Origin: Azospirillum oryzae
Lineage (GTDB): Bacteria > Pseudomonadota > Alphaproteobacteria > Azospirillales > Azospirillaceae
Reading direction: 5' to 3'
DNA length: 64,000 bases
Assembly: GCF_900177515.1 (NCBI RefSeq)
Contig: NZ_FXAK01000007.1
Span: 2,340,501-2,404,500 of the forward strand
In this document: positions 25,406 to 33,800 of the stretch, one piece after another
Layout: each line of letters begins with the position of its first letter
Numbering within the stretch: position 1 is the stretch's first letter
Made by a program: the position numbers and the translations under genes
The notes under the pieces: generated by a model
Database searches by the model: none
Seen by the model: only the letters and a program-made list of their open reading frames with translations
What the model was told of the DNA's origin: nothing

Positions 25406-26725
25406 TCATTCCCGCTTTCGTTCGCTTTCGACCGTCAGCCCCAGACTGGCGGCGCGCGGGTCGATTGCCATCTGGCAATAGCGGACCCCGTCCTCGATCG
25501 AAACCCGGCATCCGACGAAGCTGACCCGTCCGGGGATGGATTGCGGACGGGCCGCCTGGATCTGCGGGGCGGTGGACTTGTCCTCCAGACCGGCCGGAAG
25601 GGCGGCCGACAGCAGCGCCGCCGGGCCGGCGGCCGGGCCGTCGTCGCCGCTCGCGGTGCCGACCCCGGCGAACAGGGTGCGGCCGATGATGGAGTTGGCG
25701 ATCAGCGCCGGCGCGCCGAAGCCGCCGCGGTCAACCCCCTGGGCCACCAGCATGCCGGTGCCGGGGATGCCGCGGCCGGTGCCGAAGGGCGCACCCTGGG
25801 TGAAGGCGCAGGCCGCACCGTTCTCGTCCGGATCGATCACCATCACCCCGGCTCCGGCGGCGGTTGCGCCCCTGCCGGTGGCGCCCAGCATTTGGGCGGC
25901 GCGGGTGGCTCGCTCGGCCGGCGGCAGCGATGCCACCGCCTTCCAGGCCTGGATCAGGGCGGCGCCGGAGTCCGGCTCGTTCAGGTCGGGCACATGCAGG
26001 TCGCTGATGTCGAAGGGCACGGTCAGCGTTCCGGCAACGCGCGGCTGATAGGCGCGCAGCTGCGCCGGGTCGATGCCGGTGCCCTGGGCAACGGTGGCGG
26101 CGAGCGGCCCGCTGTAGAAGGCGCCCACCCCCTGCCGCCGCAGGACCGACAGGGTCGCGGCCAGTTCCGGCTGGCCGACCACCGCCCCGACGGCGGGGGT
26201 GCCGCTGCCGAGGAAGCGCCGCCGCGTCTCAGAATCGGGAGCCAGCCGCCCCCCGAAGGCGGTCAGGTCCTGCACCAGCGCGCGGCTGAGGCCGGGGGAG
26301 AATTGGGCCAGCTGTTCGGCCGGGGAGACGACCTGCTCCCATCGCATCACGCCGGCGGAGGCCTGGACGGCGAACAGGCCGCGCGCCATGGCGGGCATGG
26401 CGACGCCGCCGGCACCGGCCGGGCGCGGCAGGAAATCGATGGTGCGCGCCTTCTTCGAGGCGGCGTCGAACAGCACGCAGACGCCGCCGCCGGTCAGGCC
26501 GACCCGCGACGGCAGGCTGGCGGTCATCGTCAGCGCCATCGCCGCCACCGCATCGCCGGCCTTGCCGCCTTGGGCGATGATGTCGCGCCCCACCCCGGCG
26601 GCATAGGGTTCGTCGGCGACGACGAAGCTCTGCACCGTGGCGTCGGTCTTGAACTTGGTATTGACGCAGCCCGGCAGCAGTGATGCAGCTATGGCAACCG
26701 CGCCCAACCGTTGCCAGATTTGCAA
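25406..26725 (-). CDS. Gamma-glutamyltranspeptidase-like lipoprotein lacking the catalytic threonine
   Basis: 439 residues from TTG 26725, which gives a compact lipoprotein signal ending LLPGC. A GTG further upstream would run into the divergent protease gene. The large-subunit-like part (IIAQGGKAGDAVAAMALTMT, GLTGGGVCVLFDA) and small-subunit-like part (FGTGRGIPGTGMLVAQG) match the GGT family. The conserved T-T-H-F-S-x-x-D, whose first Thr is the autoprocessing nucleophile, is replaced by GAGVMVID. I infer an inactive or repurposed family member anchored in the envelope. It is about 100 residues shorter than classical GGT. Confidence 0.82.
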   Translation of the reverse strand: MQIWQRLGAVAIAASLLPGCVNTKFKTDATVQSFVVADEPYAAGVGRDIIAQGGKAGDAVAAMALTMTASLPSRVGLTGGGVCVLFDAASKKARTIDFLPRPAGAGGVAMPAMARGLFAVQASAGVMRWEQVVSPAEQLAQFSPGLSRALVQDLTAFGGRLAPDSETRRRFLGSGTPAVGAVVGQPELAATLSVLRRQGVGAFYSGPLAATVAQGTGIDPAQLRAYQPRVAGTLTVPFDISDLHVPDLNEPDSGAALIQAWKAVASLPPAERATRAAQMLGATGRGATAAGAGVMVIDPDENGAACAFTQGAPFGTGRGIPGTGMLVAQGVDRGGFGAPALIANSIIGRTLFAGVGTASGDDGPAAGPAALLSAALPAGLEDKSTAPQIQAARPQSIPGRVSFVGCRVSIEDGVRYCQMAIDPRAASLGLTVESERKRE

Positions 26726-26798
26726 GCGAGTGTATCGCGGTCCGGAGTTCCGCCGGTCGCGCGCGGGAATCCGCTGTTCCAAGCCGGAGGTCGTCACG

Positions 26799-28163
26799 GT
26801 GCGCAAGCCCAGCAGGCTGGTTTCGGTCGTCGCCATCATGTCCGTTTGTCTGATGTCGCTGGTGTGGGGAGCGCCACCGGCGAGCGCGCAGCGCCGCTCG
26901 GACATGCAAATCCTCAGCGACGCCGAGACGGACCATATCATCCGCAAGATGGCCCGGCCAATCTTCCAGGCGGCAGGCGTCGACCCGGATTCGGTGCAGA
27001 TCCTGCTGGTCAACGACCCGTCGGTGAACGCCTTCGTCGCCGGCGGGCAGAACATCTTCATCCACACCGGCCTGCTGCTGGACGTCGACAACGCCGACCA
27101 GCTGCTGGGCGTGATCGCGCACGAGACCGGCCACATCGCCGGCGGACATCTTGTGCGCGGGGCGGAGGCGATGGACAACGCCTTCCTCTCCTCGCTGCTC
27201 GGCATGGGGCTGGGCGTCATCGGCGGCCTGGCCTCGCGCAATGCCGGGGCGGGCGCCGCCGGCGTGATGCTGGGCCAGCATCTGGCGGAGCGGAACTACC
27301 TGTCCTTCTCCCGCACGCAGGAGGCTTCGGCCGATCAGGCCGGCCTGTCCTTCCTGGAACAGTCGGGCATCTCCGCCAAGGGGATGGAGACCTTCCTGGA
27401 AAAGCTGGGCGTCGGCGATCCGCTGATGAACGACCGCGACGCCGGCTATCGCCTGACCCACCCGCTGACCCGCGAGCGCATCGACGCGGTGAAGAACTTC
27501 GTCGCCCGCTCCCGCTACGCCAACGCCCATCTGCCGGCGGCGACGGAGGCCGATCTGCAGCGCATCCAGGCCAAGCTGTACGGCTATCTCGACCCGCGCG
27601 GCGCCCTGCAGCGCTACAAGGCGAACGACCCGTCGCCGGCCGCCCGCTATGGCCGCGCCTATGCCTATTTCCGCCAGGGCGACATCAAGCAGGCGACGCC
27701 GCTGATCGACGGGCTGATCGCCGACGAGCCGAAAAACCCCTACCTTTATGAGATGAAGGGCGACCTGATGCTGCAGACCGGCCGGGCGCCGGATGCGGTG
27801 GCCCCGTATCGAAAGGCCGTCGATCTGGCTGGTTCCGAAGCCGGAACGATCCGCGTCTCCCTCGCCCACGCCCTCTTGGAACAGCATGATCCCCGTCTGG
27901 CGGACGAGGCGCTGAAGAATCTGCAGATCGCTTCCAAGGGCAAGGCGCAGTCCGCCTTCCTGTGGCGGCTGACCGCGCAGGCCTGGAGCATGAAGAAGAA
28001 CGACGGCATGGTCGCCTACGCCACGGCGGAGGAGGCATTGGCGCGCGGCGACATGCCGATGGCCAAGGCACAGGCGGAGCGGGCGGAGAAGCTGCTGCCC
28101 GCCGGCTCGCCCGGTTGGCTGCGCGCCCAGGATATCCGCGGCCAGACCGGCGGCGGACAGTAA
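26799..28163 (+). CDS. BepA-like M48 metalloprotease with TPR region
   Basis: 454 residues from GTG 26799 with GGAGG at 26786-26790. A signal peptide (VSVVAIMSVCLMSLVWGAPPASA) leads into an M48 domain with the zinc motif HETGH and the downstream Glu in EASADQAG. The last 170 residues are TPR-like helices. In this family (BepA/YfgC) the periplasmic protease and chaperone act on outer-membrane protein assembly, including LptD. Divergent from the GGT-like gene with 73 bp between starts. Confidence 0.92.
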   Translation: MRKPSRLVSVVAIMSVCLMSLVWGAPPASAQRRSDMQILSDAETDHIIRKMARPIFQAAGVDPDSVQILLVNDPSVNAFVAGGQNIFIHTGLLLDVDNADQLLGVIAHETGHIAGGHLVRGAEAMDNAFLSSLLGMGLGVIGGLASRNAGAGAAGVMLGQHLAERNYLSFSRTQEASADQAGLSFLEQSGISAKGMETFLEKLGVGDPLMNDRDAGYRLTHPLTRERIDAVKNFVARSRYANAHLPAATEADLQRIQAKLYGYLDPRGALQRYKANDPSPAARYGRAYAYFRQGDIKQATPLIDGLIADEPKNPYLYEMKGDLMLQTGRAPDAVAPYRKAVDLAGSEAGTIRVSLAHALLEQHDPRLADEALKNLQIASKGKAQSAFLWRLTAQAWSMKKNDGMVAYATAEEALARGDMPMAKAQAERAEKLLPAGSPGWLRAQDIRGQTGGGQ

Positions 28164-28266
28164 CGCCAGCTTGCGGGTCATATGACGAAAGCGTCCTTCC
28201 GGTAACGCAACGGTCACCGAACCGTCCCGGCTACGTCATCGCCGCTTGCTATTCCGCGGACATCGA

Positions 28267-28290
28267 GCGCGCCCGGCCGGCCGGGCGCGC
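28267..28290. repeat. 24-bp perfect GC palindrome before a secreted-protein gene
   Basis: A perfect, loop-free 24-bp inverted repeat built only of G and C (GCGCGCCCGGCC and its complement) ends 24 bp before the start codon at 28315 and 12 bp before its GGAG site. It could be an operator, an mRNA hairpin hiding the ribosome site, or the terminator stem of the upstream protease gene. No T-run follows. Confidence 0.75.
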
Positions 28291-28314
28291 GGTTCCGTCC
28301 ACGGAGTAAACCGC

Positions 28315-29730
28315 ATGCCGTCCGTCCGTCCGAAATCCTGGCGCGGCCCCCTGCTCGCCACCGCGGCCCTTCTGTCCGCCAGCCTCGCCGCCATCCCGGC
28401 GCTGGCCCAGGAGCAGCAGGCCAAGCGCTATCCCGCCACGCTCGCCGGTCATGCGGTGCTGCCGGCCGACACGCTGGTGCAGCCGCCGGCCGATGCCGGG
28501 CCGCTGTTCGCCAGCGCCGGCAAGTTCACCAACGCCGACCGCAAGCGGGTGGACGCCGTGGGCACCATCCGCGCCACCTCCTTCGCCGCCGACCCCAAGG
28601 CGCCGCGCGGGACGGAGATCATGCTGCCGGTCGCGGGGCAGGCGGTGCAGGGCTTCTCCGCCATCGTGCCGCAGGGCAACGGCGAGTTCCTGGCCCTGAC
28701 CGACAACGGCTTCGGCAGCAAGGTGAACTCCGTCGACGCCCTGCTGATGGTCCATCGCGTCAAGCCGGACTGGCAGAGCGGCTCCATGCAGCGGCTGGAG
28801 ACCATCTTCCTGCGCGATCCCGACCGCAAGGTCCCCTTCGCCATCGTCAACGAGAACAGCACCGGCCGCTATCTGACCGGCGCCGACTTCGACCCCGAAT
28901 CGCTGGTGGTCCAGAACGACCGCCTATTCATCGGCGACGAGTTCGGCCCGTACATCCTGGAGCTGAGCCGCGACGGCGTGGTCATCGCCGCGCATGAGAC
29001 GGTGATCGACGGCAAGCCGGCCCGCTCCCCCGACCATTACCGCAACAACGGCCTGCCGGCGGTCCCCGGCGCCGTCAGCTTCGAGGTCCGCCGCTCCCGC
29101 GGGTTCGAGCCGATGGGCGTGTCGCCCGACGGCAAGACGCTGTACCCGTCGCTGGAAGGCCCGCTGTGGAACGCCGCCGGCAACAGCTTCGAGAACAAGG
29201 ACGGCCACGCGTACACCCGCATCCTGGAGTTCGACGTCGCCGGCCGCACGTACACCGGCAAGTCGTGGAAGTACAGGCTGGAGGACAACGCCAACGTCGT
29301 CGCCGACATGGCGATGATCGACGCCGGCAGCGCCCTGGTGATCGAGCGCGACGACAGCACCGAAGGGGCGAGGACCCAGGCCTGCCAGGGCGAGGCGAAG
29401 CCGGACTGCTTCAACGCCCCGGCCGCCTTCAAGCGCATCTACAAGATCGACATCGCCGGGGCAGATGCCGACGGCTTCGTCCGCAAGGTCGGTTACATCG
29501 ACCTGACCGACATCGCCGACCCCGACCACAAGGCCCGCTCCGGGCAGGCGCCGGAAGGCCGCTTCGTCATGCCCCATCTGGGGCCGGAGGGGGTGAACGT
29601 CGTCGATGCCGACCACATCGTCGTCGTCAACGACAACAACCTGCCCTACTCCACCGGCCGGACCATCGGCAAGGCCGACGGCGACGAGATGGCGCTGCTG
29701 TCGGTGGGCGAGCTGCTGCGCGCCAAATGA
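28315..29730 (+). CDS. Secreted esterase-like/phytase-like beta-propeller protein
   Basis: 471 residues from ATG 28315 with GGAG 8 bp upstream. A cleavable signal peptide ends at about residue 30 (ALAQEQQ). The rest matches the 'esterase-like activity of phytase' family: FSAIVPQGNGEFLALTDNGFG, IGDEFGPYILELSRDG, RSRGFEPMGVSPDGKTLYPSLEG and LVIERDDS are typical blade motifs with acidic metal-binding residues. A periplasmic or secreted phosphoesterase is possible. Substrate and activity are not shown by sequence. Confidence 0.88.
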   Translation: MPSVRPKSWRGPLLATAALLSASLAAIPALAQEQQAKRYPATLAGHAVLPADTLVQPPADAGPLFASAGKFTNADRKRVDAVGTIRATSFAADPKAPRGTEIMLPVAGQAVQGFSAIVPQGNGEFLALTDNGFGSKVNSVDALLMVHRVKPDWQSGSMQRLETIFLRDPDRKVPFAIVNENSTGRYLTGADFDPESLVVQNDRLFIGDEFGPYILELSRDGVVIAAHETVIDGKPARSPDHYRNNGLPAVPGAVSFEVRRSRGFEPMGVSPDGKTLYPSLEGPLWNAAGNSFENKDGHAYTRILEFDVAGRTYTGKSWKYRLEDNANVVADMAMIDAGSALVIERDDSTEGARTQACQGEAKPDCFNAPAAFKRIYKIDIAGADADGFVRKVGYIDLTDIADPDHKARSGQAPEGRFVMPHLGPEGVNVVDADHIVVVNDNNLPYSTGRTIGKADGDEMALLSVGELLRAK

Positions 29731-29759
29731 TCGCCAATCGCTGATCGCGGAAAGGTGAT

Positions 29760-29790
29760 GTCCGGACAGGCGCTTTGCACTTGTCCGGAC
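29760..29790. promoter_or_regulatory. 9-bp inverted repeat upstream of a DsbA-like gene
   Basis: GTCCGGACA (29760-29768) and TGTCCGGAC (29782-29790) form a perfect 9-bp inverted repeat with a 13-base loop, 66 bp before the DsbA-like start and 29 bp after the preceding stop. It could be a terminator stem (no T-run follows) or an operator. Confidence 0.6.
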
Positions 29791-29856
29791 CGGATTGTCG
29801 GTCCAGTGTGGGCGGCCTTCGGCCCAATTCCCTTCGTGTTTCGGAGACCGCCCCTC

Positions 29857-30624
29857 ATGCGCCCCGCCCTGCCGTTCCTGCGTTCCGCCCTGCTGGCCCT
29901 GCCCGTCGCGGCGCTGGCGCTGTCCGCCACCGCCCCGGCCCGTGCGCAATCGGCGAGCTTCGACAGCACCCAGAAGACCGCCATCGAGAAGATCGTCCGC
30001 GACTACCTGATGGAGCATCCGGAGGTGATCCTGCAGGCCGTCGACGCCATGCAGGAGCGTCAGAAGACGGCGGAAGCCGAACAGGCCCGCAAGGCGCTGA
30101 TCGAGAACAAGCAGGAGCTGACCCGCAACCCCGCCGATCCGGTCGCCGGCAACCCGCAGGGCGACGTGACGGTGGTGGAGTTCTTCGACTACCAGTGCGG
30201 CTACTGCAAGGCGGTGCAGGCCGACACCCAGTCGCTGATCAAGGGCGATCCCAAGCTGCGCTTCGTGCTGAAGGAATTCCCGATCCTGGGCCCGGCCTCG
30301 GTTGTCGCCTCCAAGGCGGCGCTGGCCTCCCGCGCGCAGGGCAAATACATGGAATTCCACAATGCCCTGATGGCCCAGCGCGGCCAGTTGGACGAGGCCG
30401 TCATCATGCGCCTCGCCAAGTCGGTCGGGCTCGACACCGACCGGCTGAAGAAGGACATGGAGTCGCCGGACGTGCTGAAGGTGATCGCCGCCAACCAGGC
30501 GCTGGCCGAGAAGCTGAACATCCGCGGCACCCCCGCCTTCATCTTCGGCGACGAGCTGGTGCCCGGCGCCATCCGCCTGGACGACATGAAGCGGCTGACC
30601 GAAGCCGCCCGCGCCAAGGGCTGA
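29857..30624 (+). CDS. DsbA-family thiol:disulfide oxidoreductase
   Basis: 255 residues. A signal peptide ends at about residue 30 (ARAQSA). A helical region of about 60 residues (EKIVRDYLMEHPEVILQAVDAM) precedes the thioredoxin fold, as in the ScsC/Com1-type branch. The redox motif is CGYC in FFDYQCGYCKAV, and the cis-Pro loop is RGTPAFIFGDELVPG. It acts on disulfide bonds in the periplasm; the N-terminal helices may mediate oligomerisation and isomerase activity. A HAD phosphatase gene follows after 13 bp and may be co-transcribed. Confidence 0.92.
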   Translation: MRPALPFLRSALLALPVAALALSATAPARAQSASFDSTQKTAIEKIVRDYLMEHPEVILQAVDAMQERQKTAEAEQARKALIENKQELTRNPADPVAGNPQGDVTVVEFFDYQCGYCKAVQADTQSLIKGDPKLRFVLKEFPILGPASVVASKAALASRAQGKYMEFHNALMAQRGQLDEAVIMRLAKSVGLDTDRLKKDMESPDVLKVIAANQALAEKLNIRGTPAFIFGDELVPGAIRLDDMKRLTEAARAKG

Positions 30625-30637
30625 GGCGGACCGTTCC

Positions 30638-31267
30638 ATGACCGGAATGACTGAGCAGGCGAAGCCGTCCGTCGTCGTTTTCGACGTCGGGCAGGTGCTG
30701 ATCGAATGGGATCCGCGGCACCTCTACCGCGAGCTGTTCGACGGCTACGAAGACCTGATGGAGGATTTCCTCGACCGGGTCTGCACCCCGGCCTGGAACC
30801 TGGAGCAGGACCGCGGCCGTCCCTGGGCGGACGCCGTCGCCCTGCTGACCGAGGAGCATCCGGACTGCGCCGAGCTGATCCGCGCCTATGACGACATGTG
30901 GGAACACATGGTGCCCGGCCCGATCCCCGGCACGCCGGACATCCTGGCGGAGCTGAAGGCCCGCGGCGTTCCCGTCTATGCCATCACCAACTTCTCGGTC
31001 GACAAGTTCGAGCTAACGCGCAAGCGCTTCGACTTCCTGAACGGCTTCGACGGGATCATCGTTTCGGGTCAGGAACGACTGGTGAAACCGGAACCGGCGA
31101 TCTACCGGCTGCTGATGGATCGTTACGGTCTTGAACCGAAAGACTGCTACTTCATCGACGACAACCCCGACAATGTCGAGACGGCAAGGTCGGTGGGAAT
31201 GTCGGCGCACCTGTTCCTGGGCGCCGAGGCGCTGCGGCGCGATCTGGAGGCGGTGGGGCTGCTTTGA
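30638..31267 (+). CDS. HAD-family phosphatase, YihX-like
   Basis: 209 residues. Motif I is VVFDVGQVLIEWD: the nucleophile Asp is present and the second position is Gly, as in the YihX branch. Motif II is AITNFS, the motif III Lys lies in VKPEPAIYRLL, and motif IV is CYFIDDNPDNVETA. YihX acts on alpha-D-glucose 1-phosphate; that substrate is only a suggestion here. It starts 13 bp after the DsbA-like stop and ends 9 bp from the convergent methyltransferase gene. Confidence 0.9.
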   Translation: MTGMTEQAKPSVVVFDVGQVLIEWDPRHLYRELFDGYEDLMEDFLDRVCTPAWNLEQDRGRPWADAVALLTEEHPDCAELIRAYDDMWEHMVPGPIPGTPDILAELKARGVPVYAITNFSVDKFELTRKRFDFLNGFDGIIVSGQERLVKPEPAIYRLLMDRYGLEPKDCYFIDDNPDNVETARSVGMSAHLFLGAEALRRDLEAVGLL

Positions 31268-31276
31268 TGCGGCCCC

Positions 31277-31945
31277 CTACTCCGCCGCAGCCTCGCGATC
31301 CGTCGCGGAATTGAACGCGTAGGTCTTCCAGGTCGGCTCGTAGCCGTCGTCGGCCTGATTGCCCCAGACCGACCAGTTGGGCCGGGCGCCGCGGGCGAAC
31401 ATCTCCAGATAGGGGCCGGGGCTGCAGGACTCGATCAGGTCATACTGCTCGTCCGGCTTGCGGCTGTGCTCGCGCTTGCGGCTCTCGATCAGGTTGACCT
31501 GGGTGCGGCCGGGCGGCAGCGTGCGGGCCTTCTTGCCTCGCACCCCGAATAGGATCAGTTCGGTGACGTTGCGGAAGTAGAAGCCGACGCCGCGCCCGTC
31601 GGAACCGCCGTCCTTGCGCACCTTGTGCCAGATCAGGTTGGTCTTGTACTCGAACCCCCAGCTGCGCATCACCTGCAGCCCTTCCGGCAGCAGGGCGTTG
31701 GGGACCCAGAGATAGAGGTGCGCGGTGGGGGCGGCGATGTCGGCGACCGGCAGGGCGCAGATGTCCTCCACCGTCATGGTGCCGTAGCGCGACAGGCGGC
31801 GATGCTCCGGCGCCATCTTGCCGGTGCGGTTGACGAAGCGCCAGGGCGGGTCCGCCATCACGGTGGCGAAGCGCCGGTCACCGGCGAAGGCCACCAGATC
31901 CTGCGCCGGATCCGATGCCGTCTCCACCGTCTTGCTGTCGCCCAT
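31277..31945 (-). CDS. MT-A70 family adenine methyltransferase
   Basis: 222 residues from ATG 31945, with GAGG 5 bp upstream. The catalytic motif DPPW (VMADPPWRF) and the MT-A70 features LYLWVPNALLPEGL and KTNLIWHKV are clear. The domain fills the protein. The family transfers a methyl group to N6 of adenine in DNA or RNA. No restriction endonuclease or specificity gene is nearby, so an orphan methyltransferase is more likely than a restriction-modification system. Confidence 0.88.
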   Translation of the reverse strand: MGDSKTVETASDPAQDLVAFAGDRRFATVMADPPWRFVNRTGKMAPEHRRLSRYGTMTVEDICALPVADIAAPTAHLYLWVPNALLPEGLQVMRSWGFEYKTNLIWHKVRKDGGSDGRGVGFYFRNVTELILFGVRGKKARTLPPGRTQVNLIESRKREHSRKPDEQYDLIESCSPGPYLEMFARGARPNWSVWGNQADDGYEPTWKTYAFNSATDREAAAE

Positions 31946-32071
31946 CGCTGCCTCGAAATCCTGAACAAATGCGGTACCGGGAGGTGTGCAAACTCGCACG
32001 GGGGGACAGCGCCGTCAATCGGGTCTGAACCGCTCCGCCGACGCTGTCACAGGGGCCGGCACACGACCCCG

Positions 32072-32779
32072 TCACTCCTCCTCGCCGGCCTCGGCCATGG
32101 CGCGCAGAGAAGCGCGTTCGGCGACGCTGACGGTCAGCCCCTGGGTTTCCACACCCACGGCGCGCAGCTTGGCCAGTGCCCGCGACAGGGTCTCCGGCTG
32201 CATGCCCAGGCGCCGCGCGATCAGCGCCTTGTCGAAGGGAAGCTGGAACTGCGCCGGTCCGTCGCCCGGCGGGCAGACCCGCACCAGGAAGGCGGCGACC
32301 CGCTGCGGCGCCGGCTGGACCTGGAGCTGTTCGATCTGCGTCACCAGATGGCGCAAGCGGACGGAGAGAGAGCCCAGCATGCCGAAGGCGATCCGGTCGT
32401 CCTCGCGCAAACAGCGGGCGAATCCGTCGGCGGTCAGGGTCATGACGCGGGCGTCGGTCACCGCCTCGGCGCAAACCGGGAATTTGCCGTCGGCGAACAT
32501 CGCGGCCTCGGCAAAGCTCTCCGCCGGGCCGATGACATGGACCACCGCCTCCGTCCCGTCGCGGGTCAGGCGGTACAGCTTCACCCAGCCGTCGAGCAGC
32601 ACGAAGAAGCGGTCGGCCGGCTCATCCTGCAGGAACAGGGTGGTGCCGCGCGACACCGGGCGCACGATGGCGACCCCGCCCAGCAGCGACACCGCACGAT
32701 CGGTCAGCTTGGCGAACAGCGGGATCGCGCGCAGTGCGGCGGCGTCTTCCGCCGACAGGTTGGAATGGTTGACGGTCAT
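32072..32779 (-). CDS. Crp/Fnr-family transcriptional regulator
   Basis: 235 residues. An N-terminal cyclic-nucleotide-binding-like beta barrel (about 18-135, ending in a dimerisation helix with LRHLVTQIEQLQ) precedes a winged helix whose recognition helix reads MQPETLSRALAKLRA. The N-terminal Fe-S cysteines of Fnr are absent, so oxygen sensing through a cluster is unlikely. The E..R pattern of cAMP-binding Crp is not obvious; the DNR/Dnr-like branch is possible. Its ATG overlaps the stop of the upstream YgjV-like gene by 4 bp, so the two are translationally coupled. Confidence 0.92.
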   Translation of the reverse strand: MTVNHSNLSAEDAAALRAIPLFAKLTDRAVSLLGGVAIVRPVSRGTTLFLQDEPADRFFVLLDGWVKLYRLTRDGTEAVVHVIGPAESFAEAAMFADGKFPVCAEAVTDARVMTLTADGFARCLREDDRIAFGMLGSLSVRLRHLVTQIEQLQVQPAPQRVAAFLVRVCPPGDGPAQFQLPFDKALIARRLGMQPETLSRALAKLRAVGVETQGLTVSVAERASLRAMAEAGEEE

Positions 32780-33408
32780 GACAGCTTCGCCTCCCCGGCC
32801 GCCGGCGGCATCGCTGCTGCAGCCGGTGGCATTGGTGTTGGTGAGGGCGGCGTCAGTCCGGTGCCGCGCAGCAGCATCCAGCCATTGACGGCTATTCCGG
32901 TCACGTCCGAGATCATTGCCGGCACCGACCCCACCAGACTGTTGTGCACGAACCAACAGGGCAAAGCCACCAGCATGATGCCGCGGAAGGGGGTGACCCG
33001 CGTCTGGTAGCGGGCAAGGCTGATCGCCGCCATGCCGGCCGCGGCAAAGACGGACGGCAGCCCAGTCCAGGTGACGGCCATAACCGCGGCGATCACCGGA
33101 AGGATCGCCAGATAGACGAGTCGGAAGGCCGGCCGCGCACCGATCGCCAGCGCCGCAAGCACCTGCAACGCCGCAAGCGCGTTCAACGCCGAGGCTGTCG
33201 GCGCGCCCATCATGGCGTAATGCACGGTGAAGCACAGGCAGGGCACCAGCTGGACCAGCAGCATGCCGGCCCGGCTGCGGAAGAATGGCCAGAGCATGCC
33301 GCCAATGGTGCCGCAGAAGCCGATCAGTTGGGCCGCGGACCAACCACCGCCCGCCACCCCTCCTCCGCCTGCCAGGACGGTGACTAAGTCGGTCAGCACC
33401 TCGCTCAT
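32776..33408 (-). CDS. YgjV-family inner membrane protein
   Basis: 210 residues from ATG 33408. It has six or seven hydrophobic helices with little charge between them. QLIGFCGTIGGMLWPFF, CLCFTVHYAMMGAPTASALNAL and WFVHNSLVGSVPAM match the YgjV membrane protein family of unknown function. The Pro/Ala-rich C-terminal tail is cytoplasmic in a typical prediction. It is the first gene of a two-gene operon with the Crp/Fnr regulator. Confidence 0.85.
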   Translation of the reverse strand: MSEVLTDLVTVLAGGGGVAGGGWSAAQLIGFCGTIGGMLWPFFRSRAGMLLVQLVPCLCFTVHYAMMGAPTASALNALAALQVLAALAIGARPAFRLVYLAILPVIAAVMAVTWTGLPSVFAAAGMAAISLARYQTRVTPFRGIMLVALPCWFVHNSLVGSVPAMISDVTGIAVNGWMLLRGTGLTPPSPTPMPPAAAAMPPAAGEAKLS

Positions 33409-33800
33409 GCCGGATCGGACCTTTGGCAGCAAGGGGGCAACGGGAGGGAGACGTGGCGCCGGCCGCCCCGAAGGGCGGCGCAGGAGAACAGGCGTCACGA
33501 AGAAAGCAGGAACAAAAGAAAGAGCGGAAGACACACGCAACGAACAGCCGGGGCAAACAGAGCCACGGCCGGATCACTCACGAGCCAGGACCGCAAAAGC
33601 AGCAGCATAAAAGACAGGAACGCACGGCGCGCCCCCGAAGGGAGGCGCCGTGCGCTGAAAATCCGGATTTCCACCGGGAGGTCCGGAGCCGTTACGACTC
33701 AGGACCCCATGAGGCTATTCAGCCAAGCGGAGCCGACCGGTGTGGCGCGTGTCCGGAGAGGACGAGCGCCGCACGGCCGAGGCCCGGGTTTCCCGGAGCC
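33409..33800. other. 392-bp gene-free stretch with two UUCG hairpins
   Basis: No plausible coding frame. It holds the terminator of the cold-shock gene (33621-33654) and, nearer the YgjV start, a perfect 7-bp stem GCCGCCC/GGGCGGC (33462-33479) whose - strand loop is TTCG. The A-rich stretch around 33500-33620 probably contains the promoter of the ygjV-crp operon; no clear -35/-10 pair was found. Confidence 0.6.
33621..33654 (-). terminator. Terminator hairpin of the cold-shock gene
   Basis: On the - strand a stem of ten perfect pairs (CGCACGGCGC with GCGCCGTGCG), continued by further G-C pairs, closes on a TTCG tetraloop. T-rich TTCCTGTCTTTT follows. It lies about 150 bp downstream of the cold-shock gene stop. 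Confidence 0.65.

Noticed and set aside
25406..27241. Longer start for the GGT-like gene, reaching into the M48 protease gene
   Set aside because: The extra residues are antisense to the protease signal peptide and zinc-binding domain. TTG 26725 gives a proper lipoprotein signal.
30638..31267. Loss of the second motif I Asp in the HAD protein as a sign of inactivity
   Set aside because: The D-x-G variant is normal in the YihX branch, so it does not indicate a dead enzyme.
31277..31945. Restriction-modification system around the MT-A70 gene
   Set aside because: Neighbours are a HAD phosphatase and a Crp/Fnr regulator; no endonuclease, specificity or helicase gene is present.
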